A DNA stretch of 64,000 nucleotides from [Erwinia] mediterraneensis (GCF_900604315.1 NZ_LR026978.1:617518-681517); one strand, 5' to 3'; shown: positions 51,401 through 62,223, numbered from the stretch's first letter. Program-made: numbers and translations. The notes: generated from the letters alone by a model not told the origin.

Positions 51401-52747
51401 TTATAGCGTGGTGCGGCCAAACGCCGGACGTTTACGATCGAAGGTCCAGCCGGGGATCAGATACTGCATCGCGGCGGCGTCATTGCGCGCCCCTGCCGGT
51501 AACGATTTATACAATTCATGGGCCTGCTGTAAGCGATCGCGATCCAGCTCAATGCCCAGTCCGGGGCGCTCCGGCACGGCGATTTTGCCGTTGCGGATCT
51601 GCAGCGGCGCTTTGGTCAGGCGCTGATCGCCCTCCTGCCAGATCCAGTGAGTGTCGATGGCGGTGGGCTTGCCCGGTACCGCCGCACCCACATGGGTAAA
51701 CATCGCCAGCGAAATATCGAAGTGATTGTTGGAGTGGCAGCCCCAGGTGAGGCCCCAATCGTCGCACAGCTGCGCCACGCGCACCGCCCCGCTCATGGTC
51801 CAGAAATGCGGGTCAGCCAGCGGGATATCGACCGCATTCAGCATCACCGCATGATTCATCTCGCGCCAGTTAGTGGCGATCATATTGGTGGCGACCGGCA
51901 GCCCGGTGGCACGACGGAACTCTGCCATCACTTCACGCCCGGAGTAGCCCTGCTCAGCGCCGCAAGGGTCTTCCGCATAGGTCAGGACATCCTGCATGCC
52001 TTTACACAGGGCGATAGCTTCTTCCAGCCGCCAGGCACCGTTGGGATCAACGGTAATACGCGCATCGGGAAAACGTTTTTTCAGGGCTACGGCGGTTTCG
52101 ATCTCCTGCTCGCCGGACAGTACCCCGCCCTTCAGCTTGAAATCCTTAAAGCCATATTTATCCTGCGCCGCTTCCGCCAGACGCACCACGGCGGCGCTGT
52201 CCAGCGCTTCCTGATGACGCAGGTGATACCACTCATGACTCGCCTGCTCGCCGCTGAGATACGGCAGATCGGTTTTACGGCGGTCGCCGATATAGAACAG
52301 GTAGCCCAGCACCGTGACTTCATCACGCTGCTGACCTGGTCCCAGTAGCTCGGCCACCGGCACGCCCAGCGTCTGACCGAGCAGATCCAGCAGCGCCGCT
52401 TCCAGCGCCGCCACCGCATTGACGCGCAGCTCAAAGGTCCAGGCGCCTTTGCCGAATGTATCGAAATCAGCCGACTGGTTGCCTTTGTGCACCTGCTGCA
52501 CCAGGCGGTTCATGCGCGCCACCTGCTGTCCTTTGACCTGCGGGATCATCTCTACCAGCGTCTGGTAAATGGTTTCACCGCCCGGCGCCTCGCCCAGCCC
52601 GGTCTGCCCGGCGCTGTCAGTAAGGATGACAATATTGCGCGTAAAGCAGGCGCTGTGCGCGCCGCCAATGTTGAGCAGCATGCTGTCGTAACCGGCAACC
52701 GGGATCACCTGCATATCGGTAATAACGGGGGTACTTTGCGTGTTCAT
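51401..52747 (-). CDS. gudX: Glucarate dehydratase-related protein GudX
   Basis: A 448-residue paralogue of GudD (E. coli GudX 446). It keeps [34 protein letters not shown] and HSNNHFDIS. The E. coli protein has been reported as a weakly active glucarate dehydratase-related enzyme. The two tandem proteins share most of the C-terminal half and differ more before residue 150. Its ATG overlaps the gudP stop by four nucleotides. Confidence 0.93.
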   Translation of the reverse strand: MNTQSTPVITDMQVIPVAGYDSMLLNIGGAHSACFTRNIVILTDSAGQTGLGEAPGGETIYQTLVEMIPQVKGQQVARMNRLVQQVHKGNQSADFDTFGKGAWTFELRVNAVAALEAALLDLLGQTLGVPVAELLGPGQQRDEVTVLGYLFYIGDRRKTDLPYLSGEQASHEWYHLRHQEALDSAAVVRLAEAAQDKYGFKDFKLKGGVLSGEQEIETAVALKKRFPDARITVDPNGAWRLEEAIALCKGMQDVLTYAEDPCGAEQGYSGREVMAEFRRATGLPVATNMIATNWREMNHAVMLNAVDIPLADPHFWTMSGAVRVAQLCDDWGLTWGCHSNNHFDISLAMFTHVGAAVPGKPTAIDTHWIWQEGDQRLTKAPLQIRNGKIAVPERPGLGIELDRDRLQQAHELYKSLPAGARNDAAAMQYLIPGWTFDRKRPAFGRTTL

Positions 52748-54102
52748 GAACGCTCCTCAGGCAGGTGTTTCAGTTCGATGCGTTTGATATCGCCGACCAG
52801 CACCAGATAGCTGAGGACGGCGACAAAGGCGTGGATGCCCACGTAGATCAACGCGCCATTATAGGAGCCGCTGGCGGCGATAATGTAGCCAATGGCGATC
52901 GGCGTGACGATGCCGGAGATGTTGCCGAACATATTGAACAGCCCGCCGCTCAGACCGCTGATCTCTTTCGGTGCGGTATCCGCCATCACCGCCCAGCCGA
53001 GCGCGCCGATACCCTTGCCGAAGAACGCCAGCGCCATAAAGAACACCACCACCCATTCGGTTTCAACGTAGTTACATACCACCATGGAAATGGAGAGCAG
53101 CATGCCGAGCACAATAGGCGTTTTACGCGCAATATTCAGCGAGCCGGTTCTGCGCATCAGCCAGTCGGAGATCACTCCGCCCAACACCCCGCCGACAAAG
53201 CCGCAGATGGCCGGAATCGATGCCACCATCCCCGCTTTCAGGATCGACATGCCGCGCGCCTGCACCAGATAGACCGGGAACCAGGTGATAAAGAAGTAGG
53301 TCAGCGCGTTGATGCAGTACTGTCCGAGATAGATGCCAACCATCATGCGCGAGCCGATCAGCTGTTTGATCTGATACTTTTTTTCACGCCAGCTGACTTT
53401 GCGCTGCTCTTTTTTCTGATCCATGTTGATCAGCGCGCCGCCCTGCTCCATGTATTCCAGCTCCGCCTTGTTCACCCGCGGATGCTCATTGGGATCGTAA
53501 ATCACTTTCAGCCAGATAAAGCTGATAATGATGCCCAGCCCGCCCATAAACCAGAAGACATGCGACCAGCCTATCTCCGAGGTGAGCCAGCCCATGATGG
53601 GAGCAAAGATCACCGTGGCGAAATATTGTGCCGAGTTGAACACCGCCACGGCGGTGCCGCGCTCCTGGGCCGGAAACCAGGCGGCAACAATGCGGCTGTT
53701 GCCGGGAAAAGAGGGCGCTTCCGCAAAGCCCACCAGGAAGCGCAGCAGAAACAGCGTTGCCACCACGGTGTAGCCACTGAAGATATCGACAAAACCCTGC
53801 AGCAGGGTAAACAGCGACCAGGTGAAAATACTCCAGAAGTAGACGCGTTTTGAGCCGAAGCGATCGAGCAGCCAACCGCCCGGGATCTGACCGATCACGT
53901 AGGCCCAGGAGAACGCAGAGAAAATGTAACCCATACCGACCGGATCGAGGCCGATATCTTTGGCCATCGCCGAACCGGCAATGGAGAGTGTGGCGCGGTC
54001 CCCGTAGTTAAACGAGGTGACGATAAACAACATCACCACAATCCAGTAACGGGCATTGGTGCGTTTCTGCACCGCCTCTGCCGTCTGGCTAAAAGTATTC
54101 AT
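52744..54102 (-). CDS. gudP: Glucarate/galactarate MFS transporter GudP
   Basis: A 452-residue major facilitator of the anion:cation symporter type (E. coli GudP 450). Twelve hydrophobic segments are visible, with the MFS motif [14 protein letters not shown] near residue 85. It imports glucarate and probably galactarate, as no separate garP is present. The ATG at 54102 follows AGGAG; a long in-frame upstream extension was rejected. First gene of the six-gene catabolic unit. Confidence 0.95.
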   Translation of the reverse strand: MNTFSQTAEAVQKRTNARYWIVVMLFIVTSFNYGDRATLSIAGSAMAKDIGLDPVGMGYIFSAFSWAYVIGQIPGGWLLDRFGSKRVYFWSIFTWSLFTLLQGFVDIFSGYTVVATLFLLRFLVGFAEAPSFPGNSRIVAAWFPAQERGTAVAVFNSAQYFATVIFAPIMGWLTSEIGWSHVFWFMGGLGIIISFIWLKVIYDPNEHPRVNKAELEYMEQGGALINMDQKKEQRKVSWREKKYQIKQLIGSRMMVGIYLGQYCINALTYFFITWFPVYLVQARGMSILKAGMVASIPAICGFVGGVLGGVISDWLMRRTGSLNIARKTPIVLGMLLSISMVVCNYVETEWVVVFFMALAFFGKGIGALGWAVMADTAPKEISGLSGGLFNMFGNISGIVTPIAIGYIIAASGSYNGALIYVGIHAFVAVLSYLVLVGDIKRIELKHLPEERS

Positions 54103-54610
54103 GATGCACTCCTGAAATATAGCGTTCGCTACATCCACTCTGACTGCATACACATCGCGTTGGGTATCAGAATGAAGTTGGGTTAAACACGGCGATTTTG
54201 TAATAAGCAATCCGCTGATGCGTCGTGACGAATAACCTGACGTTGGGTAAACGAGAGCCAGTATAGGAACTGGTTTGTGGCGAGGCACTGGAGGAACGCC
54301 TGAGAATAAAGCGACAGAAAAGCTGTTTTTAGGTCATTTGCCCATAACGCTGCGGCATGGCTCACGGAACGCGTGTTTAAGCGGCGAAATCGCGCATGAA
54401 TTGAGCAGCATTTAGCCGCTTTGTGATTCCCTTCGCTTGCTTTTGGATAAAAGTCGCAAAAAGCAGCGCGAAAACGCTTTAATGTAAGTCAATTGCACAA
54501 TGCGCCGCGCTTACCCCCTCCTTATACTCAATCGGGCAATCCTGGGCGTCAGACCAGTAACCCTTATTAACGCGCCGCGTTGCACGGCGCGAATCACGGG
54601 AAGGCGAGCA
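54103..54610. promoter_or_regulatory. Divergent gudP/garD regulatory region
   Basis: A 508-bp gap between divergent gudP and garD with no gene. Features seen are an inverted repeat AAGCGGC (54379-54385)/GCCGCTT (54415-54421), a -10-like TATACT near 54533 without a good -35, and a leader hairpin CGCGCCG/CGGCGCG (54571-54591) just before the garD ribosome site. In E. coli these genes respond to the activator CdaR and sugar diacids; no CdaR gene is in the window and its site is not assigned. Confidence 0.5.
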
Positions 54611-56170
54611 ATGAAGCGAACTGTGACGGAAAAACCGCTCTTTATTAAAGTGCACGAGGCCGACAATGTGGCCATCGTGGTCAACAATCAGGGACTGCCT
54701 GCAGGCACCACCTTTGCCGATGGGCTCCAGCTCACTGAACATATCCCGCAGGGACATAAGGTGGCACTGCAGGCCATTGCGCGCGGGGCTGAAATTATTC
54801 GTTATGGTGAAGTGATCGGCTATGCGCTGCGCGATATTGCCCGCGGCAGCTGGATCGATGAGTCGCTGGTTGCGCTGCCGGAAGCGCCGCCGCTGGCCAG
54901 CCTGCCGCTGGCGAATAACGTTCCAGCGCCGCTGCCGTCACTGGAGGGTTACACCTTTGAAGGCTATCGCAACGCGGATGGCAGTGTCGGCACCCGTAAC
55001 CTGCTGGGCATTACCACCAGCGTGCACTGCGTGGCGGGTGTGGTGGACTATGTTGTGCAGATCATTGAGCGCGACCTGCTGCCCAAATACCCCAACGTGG
55101 ATGGCGTGGTGGCGCTGAATCACCTGTATGGCTGCGGCGTGGCGATTAACGCACCGGCCGCGGTGGTGCCCATTCGCACCATTCACAATCTGGCGCTGAA
55201 CGCTAATTTCGGCGGCGAAGTGATGGTGGTCAGTCTGGGCTGTGAAAAACTGCAGCCTGAACGCCTGCTAACCGGAACGCCCGATGTTCAGCCGATTTCG
55301 CTGGGTGATGAGGATGTGGTGCGCCTGCAGGATGAACGCCTGGTGGGCTTTGGCGCTATGGTGGAGGAGATTTTGCAGGTGGCGGAACGTCATCTGCAAC
55401 GGCTGAACCAGCGCCAGCGTGAAACTTGCCCCGCCTCGGAGCTGATTGTAGGAATGCAGTGCGGCGGCAGCGATGCCTTCTCCGGCGTGACCGCCAATCC
55501 CGCCGTCGGCTTCGCCTCCGATTTGCTGGTGCGCTGTGGCGCAACGGTCATGTTCTCTGAAGTCACCGAAGTGCGCGATGCAATTCATCTGCTGACGCCA
55601 CGGGTGGTCAATGAAGAAGTAGGAAGACGGCTGCTGGAAGAGATGGCCTGGTACGACAGTTATCTTAATCAGGGACAAACCGATCGCAGCGCCAACCCCT
55701 CGCCCGGCAATAAAAAGGGCGGGCTCGCCAACGTGGTGGAGAAGGCGCTGGGCTCCATCGCCAAATCGGGACGCAGCGCGATTGTCGAGGTGCTGTCGCC
55801 GGGGCAGCGGCCAACCAGACGCGGGCTGATCTATGCCGCAACGCCTGCCAGCGATTTCGTTTGCGGCACGCAGCAGATGGCCTCGGGCATTACGCTGCAG
55901 GTGTTTACGACCGGACGCGGCACCCCGTACGGCCTGGCGGCGATCCCGGTGATTAAAATGGCGACGCGCAATGCGCTGGCCGAGCGCTGGCACGATCTGA
56001 TGGATATTAATGCGGGCACCATTGCCACCGGCGAGGAAACCATTGAGCAGGTCGGCTGGCGACTGTTTGAACTGATCCTGGATATCGCCAGCGGACGCCA
56101 GCAAACCTGGTCAGATCGCTGGGGGATCCGCAATCAGCTGGCGGTGTTTAACCCTGCGCCAGTAACCTGA
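54611..56170 (+). CDS. garD: Galactarate dehydratase GarD
   Basis: A 519-residue iron-dependent galactarate dehydratase of the UxaA/GarD family (E. coli 523). It has an N-terminal SAF domain ([29 protein letters not shown]) and the catalytic domain with [57 protein letters not shown] and [20 protein letters not shown]. The product joins the GudD product at 5-keto-4-deoxy-D-glucarate. The ATG at 54611 follows GGAAGG; the upstream open frame has no similarity. Confidence 0.96.
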   Translation: MKRTVTEKPLFIKVHEADNVAIVVNNQGLPAGTTFADGLQLTEHIPQGHKVALQAIARGAEIIRYGEVIGYALRDIARGSWIDESLVALPEAPPLASLPLANNVPAPLPSLEGYTFEGYRNADGSVGTRNLLGITTSVHCVAGVVDYVVQIIERDLLPKYPNVDGVVALNHLYGCGVAINAPAAVVPIRTIHNLALNANFGGEVMVVSLGCEKLQPERLLTGTPDVQPISLGDEDVVRLQDERLVGFGAMVEEILQVAERHLQRLNQRQRETCPASELIVGMQCGGSDAFSGVTANPAVGFASDLLVRCGATVMFSEVTEVRDAIHLLTPRVVNEEVGRRLLEEMAWYDSYLNQGQTDRSANPSPGNKKGGLANVVEKALGSIAKSGRSAIVEVLSPGQRPTRRGLIYAATPASDFVCGTQQMASGITLQVFTTGRGTPYGLAAIPVIKMATRNALAERWHDLMDINAGTIATGEETIEQVGWRLFELILDIASGRQQTWSDRWGIRNQLAVFNPAPVT

Positions 56171-56176
56171 TCATGC

Positions 56177-56211
56177 TGCGATCTTCCCGCCACGGCCGGG
56201 GGAAGATCGCA
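56177..56211. terminator. Perfect hairpin between convergent garD and yqcA
   Basis: A 12-bp perfect inverted repeat TGCGATCTTCCC/GGGAAGATCGCA (56177-56188 and 56200-56211) begins 6 nt after the garD stop and ends 22 nt before the yqcA stop. There is no T run on either strand, so it is either a weak bidirectional terminator or an mRNA end-stabilising structure. Confidence 0.5.
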
Positions 56212-56233
56212 ACAGCTGCAGGCCGCGCGGCAG

Positions 56234-56680
56234 TTACAGCTGCTGGCCCCAGGCGTCGACCCAGGGAGAGGTGACGCTTTCCGGCTCCGGATGCTCGCTG
56301 GCATCCACCAGCAGCACTTCGCCGACACGTTGTGCGCCATGCTCCTGCAGCAGCGCATCGAACGTTTTACCCGCGCCGCAGAAATGGTCATAGCTGCTGT
56401 CGCCCAGCGCAATCACGCCGTAGCGCAACGCAGGCTGATGGCCCAGCTGATCTTTCACTGCATGAAACAGTCCGGCGATCGTGTCCGGAAAATCGCCCTG
56501 ACCGGTGGTCGAGGTGATCACCAGCACCACATCGTTGCTGTATGCCTGCCAGTCTGCCAGGGTCGCATCTTCAAAGATGGCGACGTCATGGCCCTGCCCC
56601 TGCAACACAGGCTCCGCCTCTTCTGCCACCAGCAGGGCGTTACCGTATACCGTACCGACAAAAATGCCAATTTTCGCCAT
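56234..56680 (-). CDS. yqcA: Flavodoxin-like protein YqcA
   Basis: A 148-residue short-chain flavodoxin (E. coli YqcA 149). The N-terminal [20 protein letters not shown] forms the FMN phosphate-binding loop, and [17 protein letters not shown] and [17 protein letters not shown] bind the isoalloxazine ring. The electron partner is unknown. The ATG at 56680 follows AGGAGA; a GTG two codons upstream was not used. It is 11 nt downstream of truC. Confidence 0.93.
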   Translation of the reverse strand: MAKIGIFVGTVYGNALLVAEEAEPVLQGQGHDVAIFEDATLADWQAYSNDVVLVITSTTGQGDFPDTIAGLFHAVKDQLGHQPALRYGVIALGDSSYDHFCGAGKTFDALLQEHGAQRVGEVLLVDASEHPEPESVTSPWVDAWGQQL

Positions 56681-56691
56681 TTGCACTCTCC

Positions 56692-57471
56692 TTATTCTGA
56701 AAGGTTATCCTGACCCGGCGTCGACACAAACTCAACCCCGGGAACATCCGGGAGCGCCGCCTGCCAGCCAAACTGTTGCATCATCGTTTGCCAGCACGCA
56801 TCCAGTCCGGCGCGGATCAGCAAAGGTTCGCCGGTGACCGGATGGTTCAGCGCCAGCGCGCTGGCGTGCAACATCAGCCGCTGGCAGCCAAAATGCTCAG
56901 CCGCGCCGCGGTTCTGGCGTAAATCGCCGTGGGTGGTATCGCCAATAATCGGATGACGCAGATGCGCCATATGGCGGCGCAGCTGATGTTTGCGCCCGGT
57001 GCGCGGCGAGAGTTCGACCAGGCTGTAACGCGCTGAGGGGTAGCGGCCAATTGCGACCGGCATTTCAGTCCAGGCCAGCGCGCGATAATCGGTTACCGCT
57101 GGCTGTGCGCTGCGCGCTGCGCTGGCATACTTATCGGCAATCTTATCCAGCTCTTCCATCAGCGGATAATCCAGGGTGCCGCTCTCCTGCAGCCAGCCGC
57201 GCAACACCGCATGGTAAGTTTTTTGTATCTGGTGCTGCTCAAACTGCTGTGCCAGCAAGCGCCCCACCTCACTCGACAATCCCATTAACAGCACGCCGGA
57301 GGTAGGACGGTCCAGGCGATGCGCGGTAAACACGTGCTGCCCAATCTGGTCACGTACCGTTTGCATCACCACCACTTTTTCTTTGCGATCGAGCCAGCTC
57401 CGGTGCACCAGCCAGCCGGCAGGTTTGTTCACCGCCACCAGCCACTCGTCCTGGTAAATAATCTCCAGCAT
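56692..57471 (-). CDS. truC: tRNA pseudouridine-65 synthase TruC
   Basis: A 259-residue RluA-family pseudouridine synthase (E. coli 260) modifying U65 of tRNA. The catalytic Asp is in [14 protein letters not shown], with [13 protein letters not shown] and [20 protein letters not shown] conserved. The ATG at 57471 overlaps the yqcC stop in TGATG, which decided the start; a GTG one codon upstream is in frame. Confidence 0.95.
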   Translation of the reverse strand: MLEIIYQDEWLVAVNKPAGWLVHRSWLDRKEKVVVMQTVRDQIGQHVFTAHRLDRPTSGVLLMGLSSEVGRLLAQQFEQHQIQKTYHAVLRGWLQESGTLDYPLMEELDKIADKYASAARSAQPAVTDYRALAWTEMPVAIGRYPSARYSLVELSPRTGRKHQLRRHMAHLRHPIIGDTTHGDLRQNRGAAEHFGCQRLMLHASALALNHPVTGEPLLIRAGLDACWQTMMQQFGWQAALPDVPGVEFVSTPGQDNLSE

Positions 57472-57800
57472 CACTCAGGGGCTTCCATAAACAGCGCGTC
57501 CAGCTGGCTCAGAGTGAGCAGCAGCAGCGCCCGGCCCGGCGTCTCCTGTGCCAGCGCCACTTCAAAATAGGGCGCGACGGCAAACGTTGTGGGCAATGGC
57601 GCACGCGCCGCCAGCAGCGCCTGCATACGCGGAATCAGTACCCATTGCAGCCATTCCAGCGGTTGCAGCGTATCAAGACAGAAAGGTGCCGTGCTGTTAA
57701 ACGCCTGCGCGGCGGGCGCCTCACTCTGCCAGAGATCGTGCTCGCGCATTACCTGTTCAAGCTGCTCCAGCCGTTGAGTAATCAGTTGTTCCGGCGTCAT
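57471..57800 (-). CDS. yqcC: YqcC family protein
   Basis: A 109-residue protein of unknown function (E. coli YqcC 109), helical, with the conserved block PLEWLQWVLIPRMQALL and FAVAPYFEVAL. Its link to truC and yqcA is conserved. The ATG at 57800 (MTPEQLITQRLEQLEQVM) was chosen by family alignment. Confidence 0.9.
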   Translation of the reverse strand: MTPEQLITQRLEQLEQVMREHDLWQSEAPAAQAFNSTAPFCLDTLQPLEWLQWVLIPRMQALLAARAPLPTTFAVAPYFEVALAQETPGRALLLLTLSQLDALFMEAPE

Positions 57801-57874
57801 ACGCCACCTCCGGATAGCAGGAAAATCGGGCGGCAAGCATATCACTTGTCCCGACAGGGGCAAAAAAAACACAT

Positions 57875-58206
57875 AAAAAAGGGAGCACTGTAAAACAGTG
57901 CTCCCGGTTCGTTTGCAGCTATCCGGCTACCCTGATGCTCCCTGCTCATCCATGAAAACTTGTCCTGTGCGAGATCCTCTCTGTTGTCGTCATGACGTTC
58001 GTCCTTTGGCATCCTGTCCCACTACGCGTCCTGCGTAGCTCTCTTTCTCCCTCCTGGAGGTGTCCCTGACTCGTGCCTGAGCGTCCTGCTTCTTCCTGAA
58101 GCCTTCCCTGTGCCGTAAGCTCCGTTACGTTCCCGTCGTCCTGACTCGCTCTCTTCTGAAGAGCGTCTCAATCCTGTGGCTTCCTGCCAGCGATGCCTAT
58201 TCTGAC
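57875..58206 (-). ncRNA. csrB: CsrB small RNA
   Basis: A non-coding RNA of about 332 nt on the minus strand. It contains about 20 GGA triplets, many as AGGA or GGGA in hairpin loops such as CACCTCCAGGAGG and GCTTCAGGAAGAAGC. These sequester the translational regulator CsrA. The 3' end is a strong terminator, GGGAGCACTGT/ACAGTGCTCCC with a T run (57875-57905). The location between yqcC and syd is the same as E. coli csrB (369 nt), and the 3' part shares AACGAACCGGGAGC. The 5' end near 58206 (GTCAGAAT) is inferred by analogy. Its production in E. coli needs BarA/UvrY; barA lies 11 kb away. Confidence 0.92.
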
Positions 58207-58360
58207 AAAAATCGTCCGCTAAACAAGATACTTATAAGTGTTACAAAACCTTTTATCAGCCGGAAAGCCTGTATATTTTACTAAGTTTATGATTCACAAT
58301 ATTTTTACATAATCGCTTTTTGAAAGTCAGATAAAAGAAATGACAATCTCTTACACGGCG

Positions 58361-58378
58361 CGTAAGAGATATCTCACA
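58361..58378. promoter_or_regulatory. UvrY(SirA)-type palindrome upstream of csrB
   Basis: CGTAAGAGATATCTCACA is an imperfect 18-bp palindrome whose complement TGTGAGATATCTCTTACG closely matches the known UvrY/SirA site TGTGAGAGATCTCTTACA. It is centred about 164 bp upstream of the inferred csrB start. A second half site, ATCTCTTAC, lies at 58346-58354 and forms a 9-bp inverted repeat with GTAAGAGAT (58362-58370). Confidence 0.75.
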
Positions 58379-58402
58379 AAGCCAGAGGACCATCTCTGCA
58401 AT

Positions 58403-58951
58403 TCATTCACTAACTGGTTGTAAAAATTCAAGAAATGTCTTAATTTCCGGTGCCAGCACTTCGCGCTTTTTGCTGCCCGGCTGTTCAACAATCACTTCGC
58501 CGCTGAGATTACACACCGAGATAATATCCATCTCAGATTCAGTAGTGGCGATAAACAATGTGGGTGCCTCTTTCAAACGCCGTTTCATCACCAGATGACC
58601 GATCAGGTTCTCCTGCAGCCGCACAAAATCCGCCTCGCTCCACGCCTGGAGCAGCGTCAGGCGGCATTCCCCCAGTTGCGCTCCCATATCACCGGCAAAC
58701 TGGCTGGTATAAAAGGCAGTGATGGCGGGCTGTAAACGGATATCCAGCGCCCGCTCGACCGCGTCCAGCGACGCCGGTAGCGAGAAAGGTTGCGGCTGCC
58801 AGAGCACCTGCTCAGCGCGCGTTTCGCTGATGCAGGGAGAGGGGATGCCAAAAAGGTCGGCACTGGCAGGCAGATGCCCCCGGGTGTGCTGCCAGTGTTC
58901 AAGGTAGCGCAACGTAAAGTCGCGCAATGCATCAGCAGTCTGCTGCATCAT
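58403..58951 (-). CDS. syd: SecY-interacting protein Syd
   Basis: A 182-residue cytosolic protein (E. coli 181) that binds SecY and inner-membrane translocon assemblies. Conserved segments are [60 protein letters not shown] and [20 protein letters not shown]. Two adjacent ATG codons could start it; the first is given. It is divergent from queF, with csrB behind it on the same strand. Confidence 0.95.
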   Translation of the reverse strand: MMQQTADALRDFTLRYLEHWQHTRGHLPASADLFGIPSPCISETRAEQVLWQPQPFSLPASLDAVERALDIRLQPAITAFYTSQFAGDMGAQLGECRLTLLQAWSEADFVRLQENLIGHLVMKRRLKEAPTLFIATTESEMDIISVCNLSGEVIVEQPGSKKREVLAPEIKTFLEFLQPVSE

Positions 58952-59011
58952 TCATATTCTCACGTCTGGTGGGTTACACTATCCACTTTGATCAACTTTG
59001 TGGTAACCGTT

Positions 59012-59857
59012 ATGTCTTCTTACGATCGGCATCAGGCGCTGAGCGGCCTGACTTTGGGCAAACCGACAGCCTATCATGACTCATACGACAGCGCGCTGTT
59101 GCAGGCAGTGCCGCGTAGCCTGAACCGTGAGCCGCTGGGCCTTTATCCCGATAATCTGCCCTTTCAGGGTGCCGACATCTGGACGCTCTATGAGCTCTCC
59201 TGGCTGAACAGCAAAGGCGTGCCCCAGGTCGCCGTAGGCGAAGTGACGCTCAGCGCGAGCAGCCTGAACCTCATCGAGTCGAAAAGCTTTAAGCTTTATC
59301 TTAACAGCTTTAACCAGACAAAATTCACTGACTGGGGCGAAGTACGCCAGACGCTGGAGCGCGATCTCAGCGCCTGCGCCCGGGGCGAAGTGCGCGTGGC
59401 GCTGTTCCGTCTGAGTGAAATTGAAGGACAGCCCATCGGTCAGTTCAGCGGTCACTGCATTGACGAGCAGGACATTACGGTGGATGACTATCGTTTTAAT
59501 GCCCACTATCTGGAGAACGCCAGCGGCCCGGAGGTGGTCGAAGAGACGCTGGTGAGTCATCTGCTGAAATCGAACTGTCTGATCACCCATCAGCCCGACT
59601 GGGGCTCGGTGATGATTCGCTACCGCGGGGCGCGTATCGATCGCGAAGCCCTGCTGCGCTACATCATCTCGTTCCGCCAGCACAATGAGTTTCATGAGCA
59701 GTGCGTGGAGCGTATTTTCCATGATGTGCAGCGCTTCTGCCAGCCGCAGGCGTTAACGGTTTATGCGCGCTATACGCGGCGCGGCGGTCTGGATATCAAC
59801 CCCTGGCGCAGCAATGTACCCTTCTCGCCGGGCTTTTCCCGCCTGGTCCGCCAGTAA
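59012..59857 (+). CDS. queF: NADPH-dependent 7-cyano-7-deazaguanine reductase QueF
   Basis: A 281-residue long-form QueF (E. coli 282) reducing preQ0 to preQ1 in queuosine synthesis. The substrate-binding Cys is in [17 protein letters not shown], with [17 protein letters not shown] and the N-terminal tunnelling-fold half present. The ATG at 59012 ([20 protein letters not shown]) was chosen over an upstream in-frame extension inside syd. The same pathway uses queD and queE near 34-36 kb. Confidence 0.96.
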   Translation: MSSYDRHQALSGLTLGKPTAYHDSYDSALLQAVPRSLNREPLGLYPDNLPFQGADIWTLYELSWLNSKGVPQVAVGEVTLSASSLNLIESKSFKLYLNSFNQTKFTDWGEVRQTLERDLSACARGEVRVALFRLSEIEGQPIGQFSGHCIDEQDITVDDYRFNAHYLENASGPEVVEETLVSHLLKSNCLITHQPDWGSVMIRYRGARIDREALLRYIISFRQHNEFHEQCVERIFHDVQRFCQPQALTVYARYTRRGGLDINPWRSNVPFSPGFSRLVRQ

Positions 59858-60044
59858 CATTTGCGAGACTTCTCGCAGGCTGGTGGACTGGCAGGCAGAT
59901 TAACTTGAGCAACAACAACCGGGAAGGCTACTCTGATGAAGGCGGCGGTCGTTACTGACCGCCGACCAGGGATTTTCGTCGCTGCGCCTGCCTGAGGCAG
60001 GACGCCGCGTCATCAGTCACCCTGGCGGGTGTAAAGGAGTTCAC
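59858..60044 (+). other. queF-ppnN gap with a GC-rich hairpin
   Basis: A 187-bp gap on the plus strand. It contains the hairpin CGGCGGTC/GACCGCCG (59943-59964, 6-nt loop) without a T run, which could be a weak terminator for queF or a leader element of ppnN. Nothing else is recognised. Confidence 0.35.
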
Positions 60045-61409
60045 TTGATTACACATATCAGCCCACTGGGCTCGATGGATCTGCTATCCCAGCTGGAAGT
60101 CGACATGCTGAAACGCACGGCCAGCAGCGACCTTTACCAGCTGTTTCGTAACTGTTCACTTGCCGTGCTTAATTCCGGTAGCCAGACTGACAGTAGTCAC
60201 GAACTGCTCTCCCGCTTCGAAAACTTCGATATTAACGTGCTGCGTCGTGAGCGTGGCGTGAAGCTTGAACTGATTAACCCACCGGAAGAGGCCTTTGTTG
60301 ACGGGCGCATCATTCGCTCGCTGCAGGCGAACCTGTTTGCGGTGCTGCGCGATATTCTGTTCGTAAACGGTCAGCTTTCCAGCAGCGGTCGCTTTCAGTA
60401 TACCGATCCGGAAGACTCGGCCCAGATCACCAACCTGGTGTTTTCCATCCTGCGTAACGCCCGTGCGCTGCATGTCGGGGAGTATCCCAATACCGTGGTC
60501 TGCTGGGGTGGACACTCGATTAACGCCACGGAATATCAGTATTGCCGCAATGTCGGTACGCAGCTCGGTCTGCGTGAGCTGAATATCTGCACTGGCTGCG
60601 GGCCGGGGGTAATGGAAGCGCCGATGAAAGGCGCCGCCGTGGGTCATGCGCAGCAGCGTTATCGTGATGGACGCTTTATCGGTCTGACCGAACCTTCGAT
60701 TATCGCCGCTGAGCCGCCGAATCCACTGGTGAATGAGCTAATCATCATGCCGGACATTGAGAAACGTCTGGAAGCCTTTGTACGTATTGCGCACGGCATC
60801 GTGATCTTCCCGGGCGGCGTCGGCACCGCAGAAGAACTGCTGTACCTGCTGGGGATTCTGCTGAATCCTCATAACAGCGACCAGGTGATGCCGCTGATTC
60901 TCACCGGCCCGAAAGAGAGCGCTGACTATTTCCGCGTGCTGGATGACTTTATCATCAGCACGCTCGGCGAGCGGGCCAGACGGCACTACACCATCATCAT
61001 TGATGACGCGGCGGAAGTGGCGCGCCAGATGAAACAGGCGATGCCGCAGGTGAAAGAGTATCGCCGTGAAACCGGCGACGCCTACAGCTTTAACTGGTCA
61101 ATTCGCATTGTGCCGGATTTGCAGCAGCCCTTCCTGCCGACCCATGAAAATATGGCCAACCTCAATCTGCATCCCAACCAGCCGGCAGAGAAGCTGGCCG
61201 CAGATCTGCGCCGCGCCTTTTCCGGCATTGTGGCAGGTAACGTCAAAGAGATTGGCATTCGTGAAATTCGCGAAAAAGGTCCTTACCGCCTGAATGGCGA
61301 TGCAGATCTGATGCACCGTATGGATGAACTGCTGCAGGGCTTTGTCGCCCAGCATCGTATGAAGCTGCCGGGTACTGCCTACATCCCCTGCTACGAAATC
61401 ATTAAATAA
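60045..61409 (+). CDS. ppnN: Nucleotide 5'-monophosphate nucleosidase PpnN
   Basis: A 454-residue LOG-family nucleosidase (E. coli PpnN/YgdH 454) that splits purine and pyrimidine nucleoside monophosphates and is stimulated by (p)ppGpp. The N terminus [20 protein letters not shown] is nearly identical to E. coli. The LOG motif is [17 protein letters not shown], with [13 protein letters not shown] upstream. Translation starts with TTG at 60045 behind a strong AAGGAGT, with no ATG in a better position. In E. coli sdaCB follows; here xni follows directly. Confidence 0.95.
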   Translation: MITHISPLGSMDLLSQLEVDMLKRTASSDLYQLFRNCSLAVLNSGSQTDSSHELLSRFENFDINVLRRERGVKLELINPPEEAFVDGRIIRSLQANLFAVLRDILFVNGQLSSSGRFQYTDPEDSAQITNLVFSILRNARALHVGEYPNTVVCWGGHSINATEYQYCRNVGTQLGLRELNICTGCGPGVMEAPMKGAAVGHAQQRYRDGRFIGLTEPSIIAAEPPNPLVNELIIMPDIEKRLEAFVRIAHGIVIFPGGVGTAEELLYLLGILLNPHNSDQVMPLILTGPKESADYFRVLDDFIISTLGERARRHYTIIIDDAAEVARQMKQAMPQVKEYRRETGDAYSFNWSIRIVPDLQQPFLPTHENMANLNLHPNQPAEKLAADLRRAFSGIVAGNVKEIGIREIREKGPYRLNGDADLMHRMDELLQGFVAQHRMKLPGTAYIPCYEIIK

Positions 61410-61416
61410 CTCAGGA

Positions 61417-61439
61417 GGCAGCCGCTGGCTGCCCTTTTT
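61417..61439 (+). terminator. Hairpin with T run between ppnN and xni
   Basis: The 7-bp perfect stem GGCAGCC/GGCTGCC (3-nt loop) is followed by CTTTTT, 8 nt after the ppnN stop. It ends only 4 nt before the xni start codon and overlaps an AGGAGG sequence (61413-61418), so it may also affect xni translation. Confidence 0.75.
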
Positions 61440-61443
61440 ACCT

Positions 61444-62199
61444 ATGGCTTTTCATCTTCTTATTGTGGATGCGCTGAACCTGATCCGCCGCATCCATGCC
61501 GTTCAGGGATCGCCCTGCCAGGAAGGTTGCGTGGCAGCGCTGCGCCAGCTGCTGGCACATACACAGCCAACCCATGCGGTGGCGGTTTTTGACAGTCCGG
61601 CCAGGCATGACGGCTGGCGTCATCAGTTGCTGCCCGACTATAAAGCGGGTCGGCCGCCGATGCCGGACGATCTGCTGGCGGAAATGCCCGCGCTGCAGGC
61701 GGCCTTTCAGGCTGTGGGGATCGGCAACTGGATCGCAGAAAGCGACGAGGCGGATGACCTGGCGGCTACTCTGGCGGTAAAAATGGCGGAAACAGGCCAT
61801 CAGGCCACCATCGTCTCGACTGACAAAGGTTACTGTCAGCTGCTGGCTCCGGCGATTCGCATCCGCGACTACTTTCAGAAGCGCTGGCTCGATCTCGACT
61901 TTATCGACAAAGAGTTTGGCGTCACGCCGCAGCAGCTGCCCGATTACTGGGGGCTTTGCGGCATCAGCAGCAGCAAAATCCCCGGCGTCGCCGGTATCGG
62001 ACCGAAAAGCGCGCGCGAGCTACTGGTGCAGTTTGGCTCACTGGACGCCATCTATCAGAACCTGGCAGCGGTGCCGGAAAAGTGGCGCGCAAAACTGCAG
62101 AGCCAGCAGGAGATGGCGACCCGCTGTCGCCAGGTGGCTACCCTCAAACGGGACCTGCTGCTGCAGGGCAATCTGAAAACGCTGCGCTATCCGGGCTGA
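61444..62199 (+). CDS. xni: Flap endonuclease Xni (ExoIX)
   Basis: A 251-residue FEN-family nuclease (E. coli Xni 251) related to the 5' nuclease domain of DNA polymerase I. Metal-site residues are in [45 protein letters not shown] and [11 protein letters not shown]. The helix-hairpin-helix is [16 protein letters not shown]. The ATG at 61444 lacks a ribosome site at normal distance: AGGAGG lies 25 nt upstream with a hairpin in between. Confidence 0.95.
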   Translation: MAFHLLIVDALNLIRRIHAVQGSPCQEGCVAALRQLLAHTQPTHAVAVFDSPARHDGWRHQLLPDYKAGRPPMPDDLLAEMPALQAAFQAVGIGNWIAESDEADDLAATLAVKMAETGHQATIVSTDKGYCQLLAPAIRIRDYFQKRWLDLDFIDKEFGVTPQQLPDYWGLCGISSSKIPGVAGIGPKSARELLVQFGSLDAIYQNLAAVPEKWRAKLQSQQEMATRCRQVATLKRDLLLQGNLKTLRYPG

Positions 62200-62223
62200 G
62201 GCGCATATGCCTCAGTCTGCGGG

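Noticed and set aside
52765..53853. 362-residue plus-strand frame opposite gudP
   Set aside because: The reverse of a membrane-protein gene; His/Gln/Asp-rich composition without similarity.
57900..58200. Repeated TCCTG/TCCCTG units suggestive of a short tandem repeat or CRISPR-like array
   Set aside because: Spacing is irregular and the units are the GGA motifs of CsrB read on the opposite strand.
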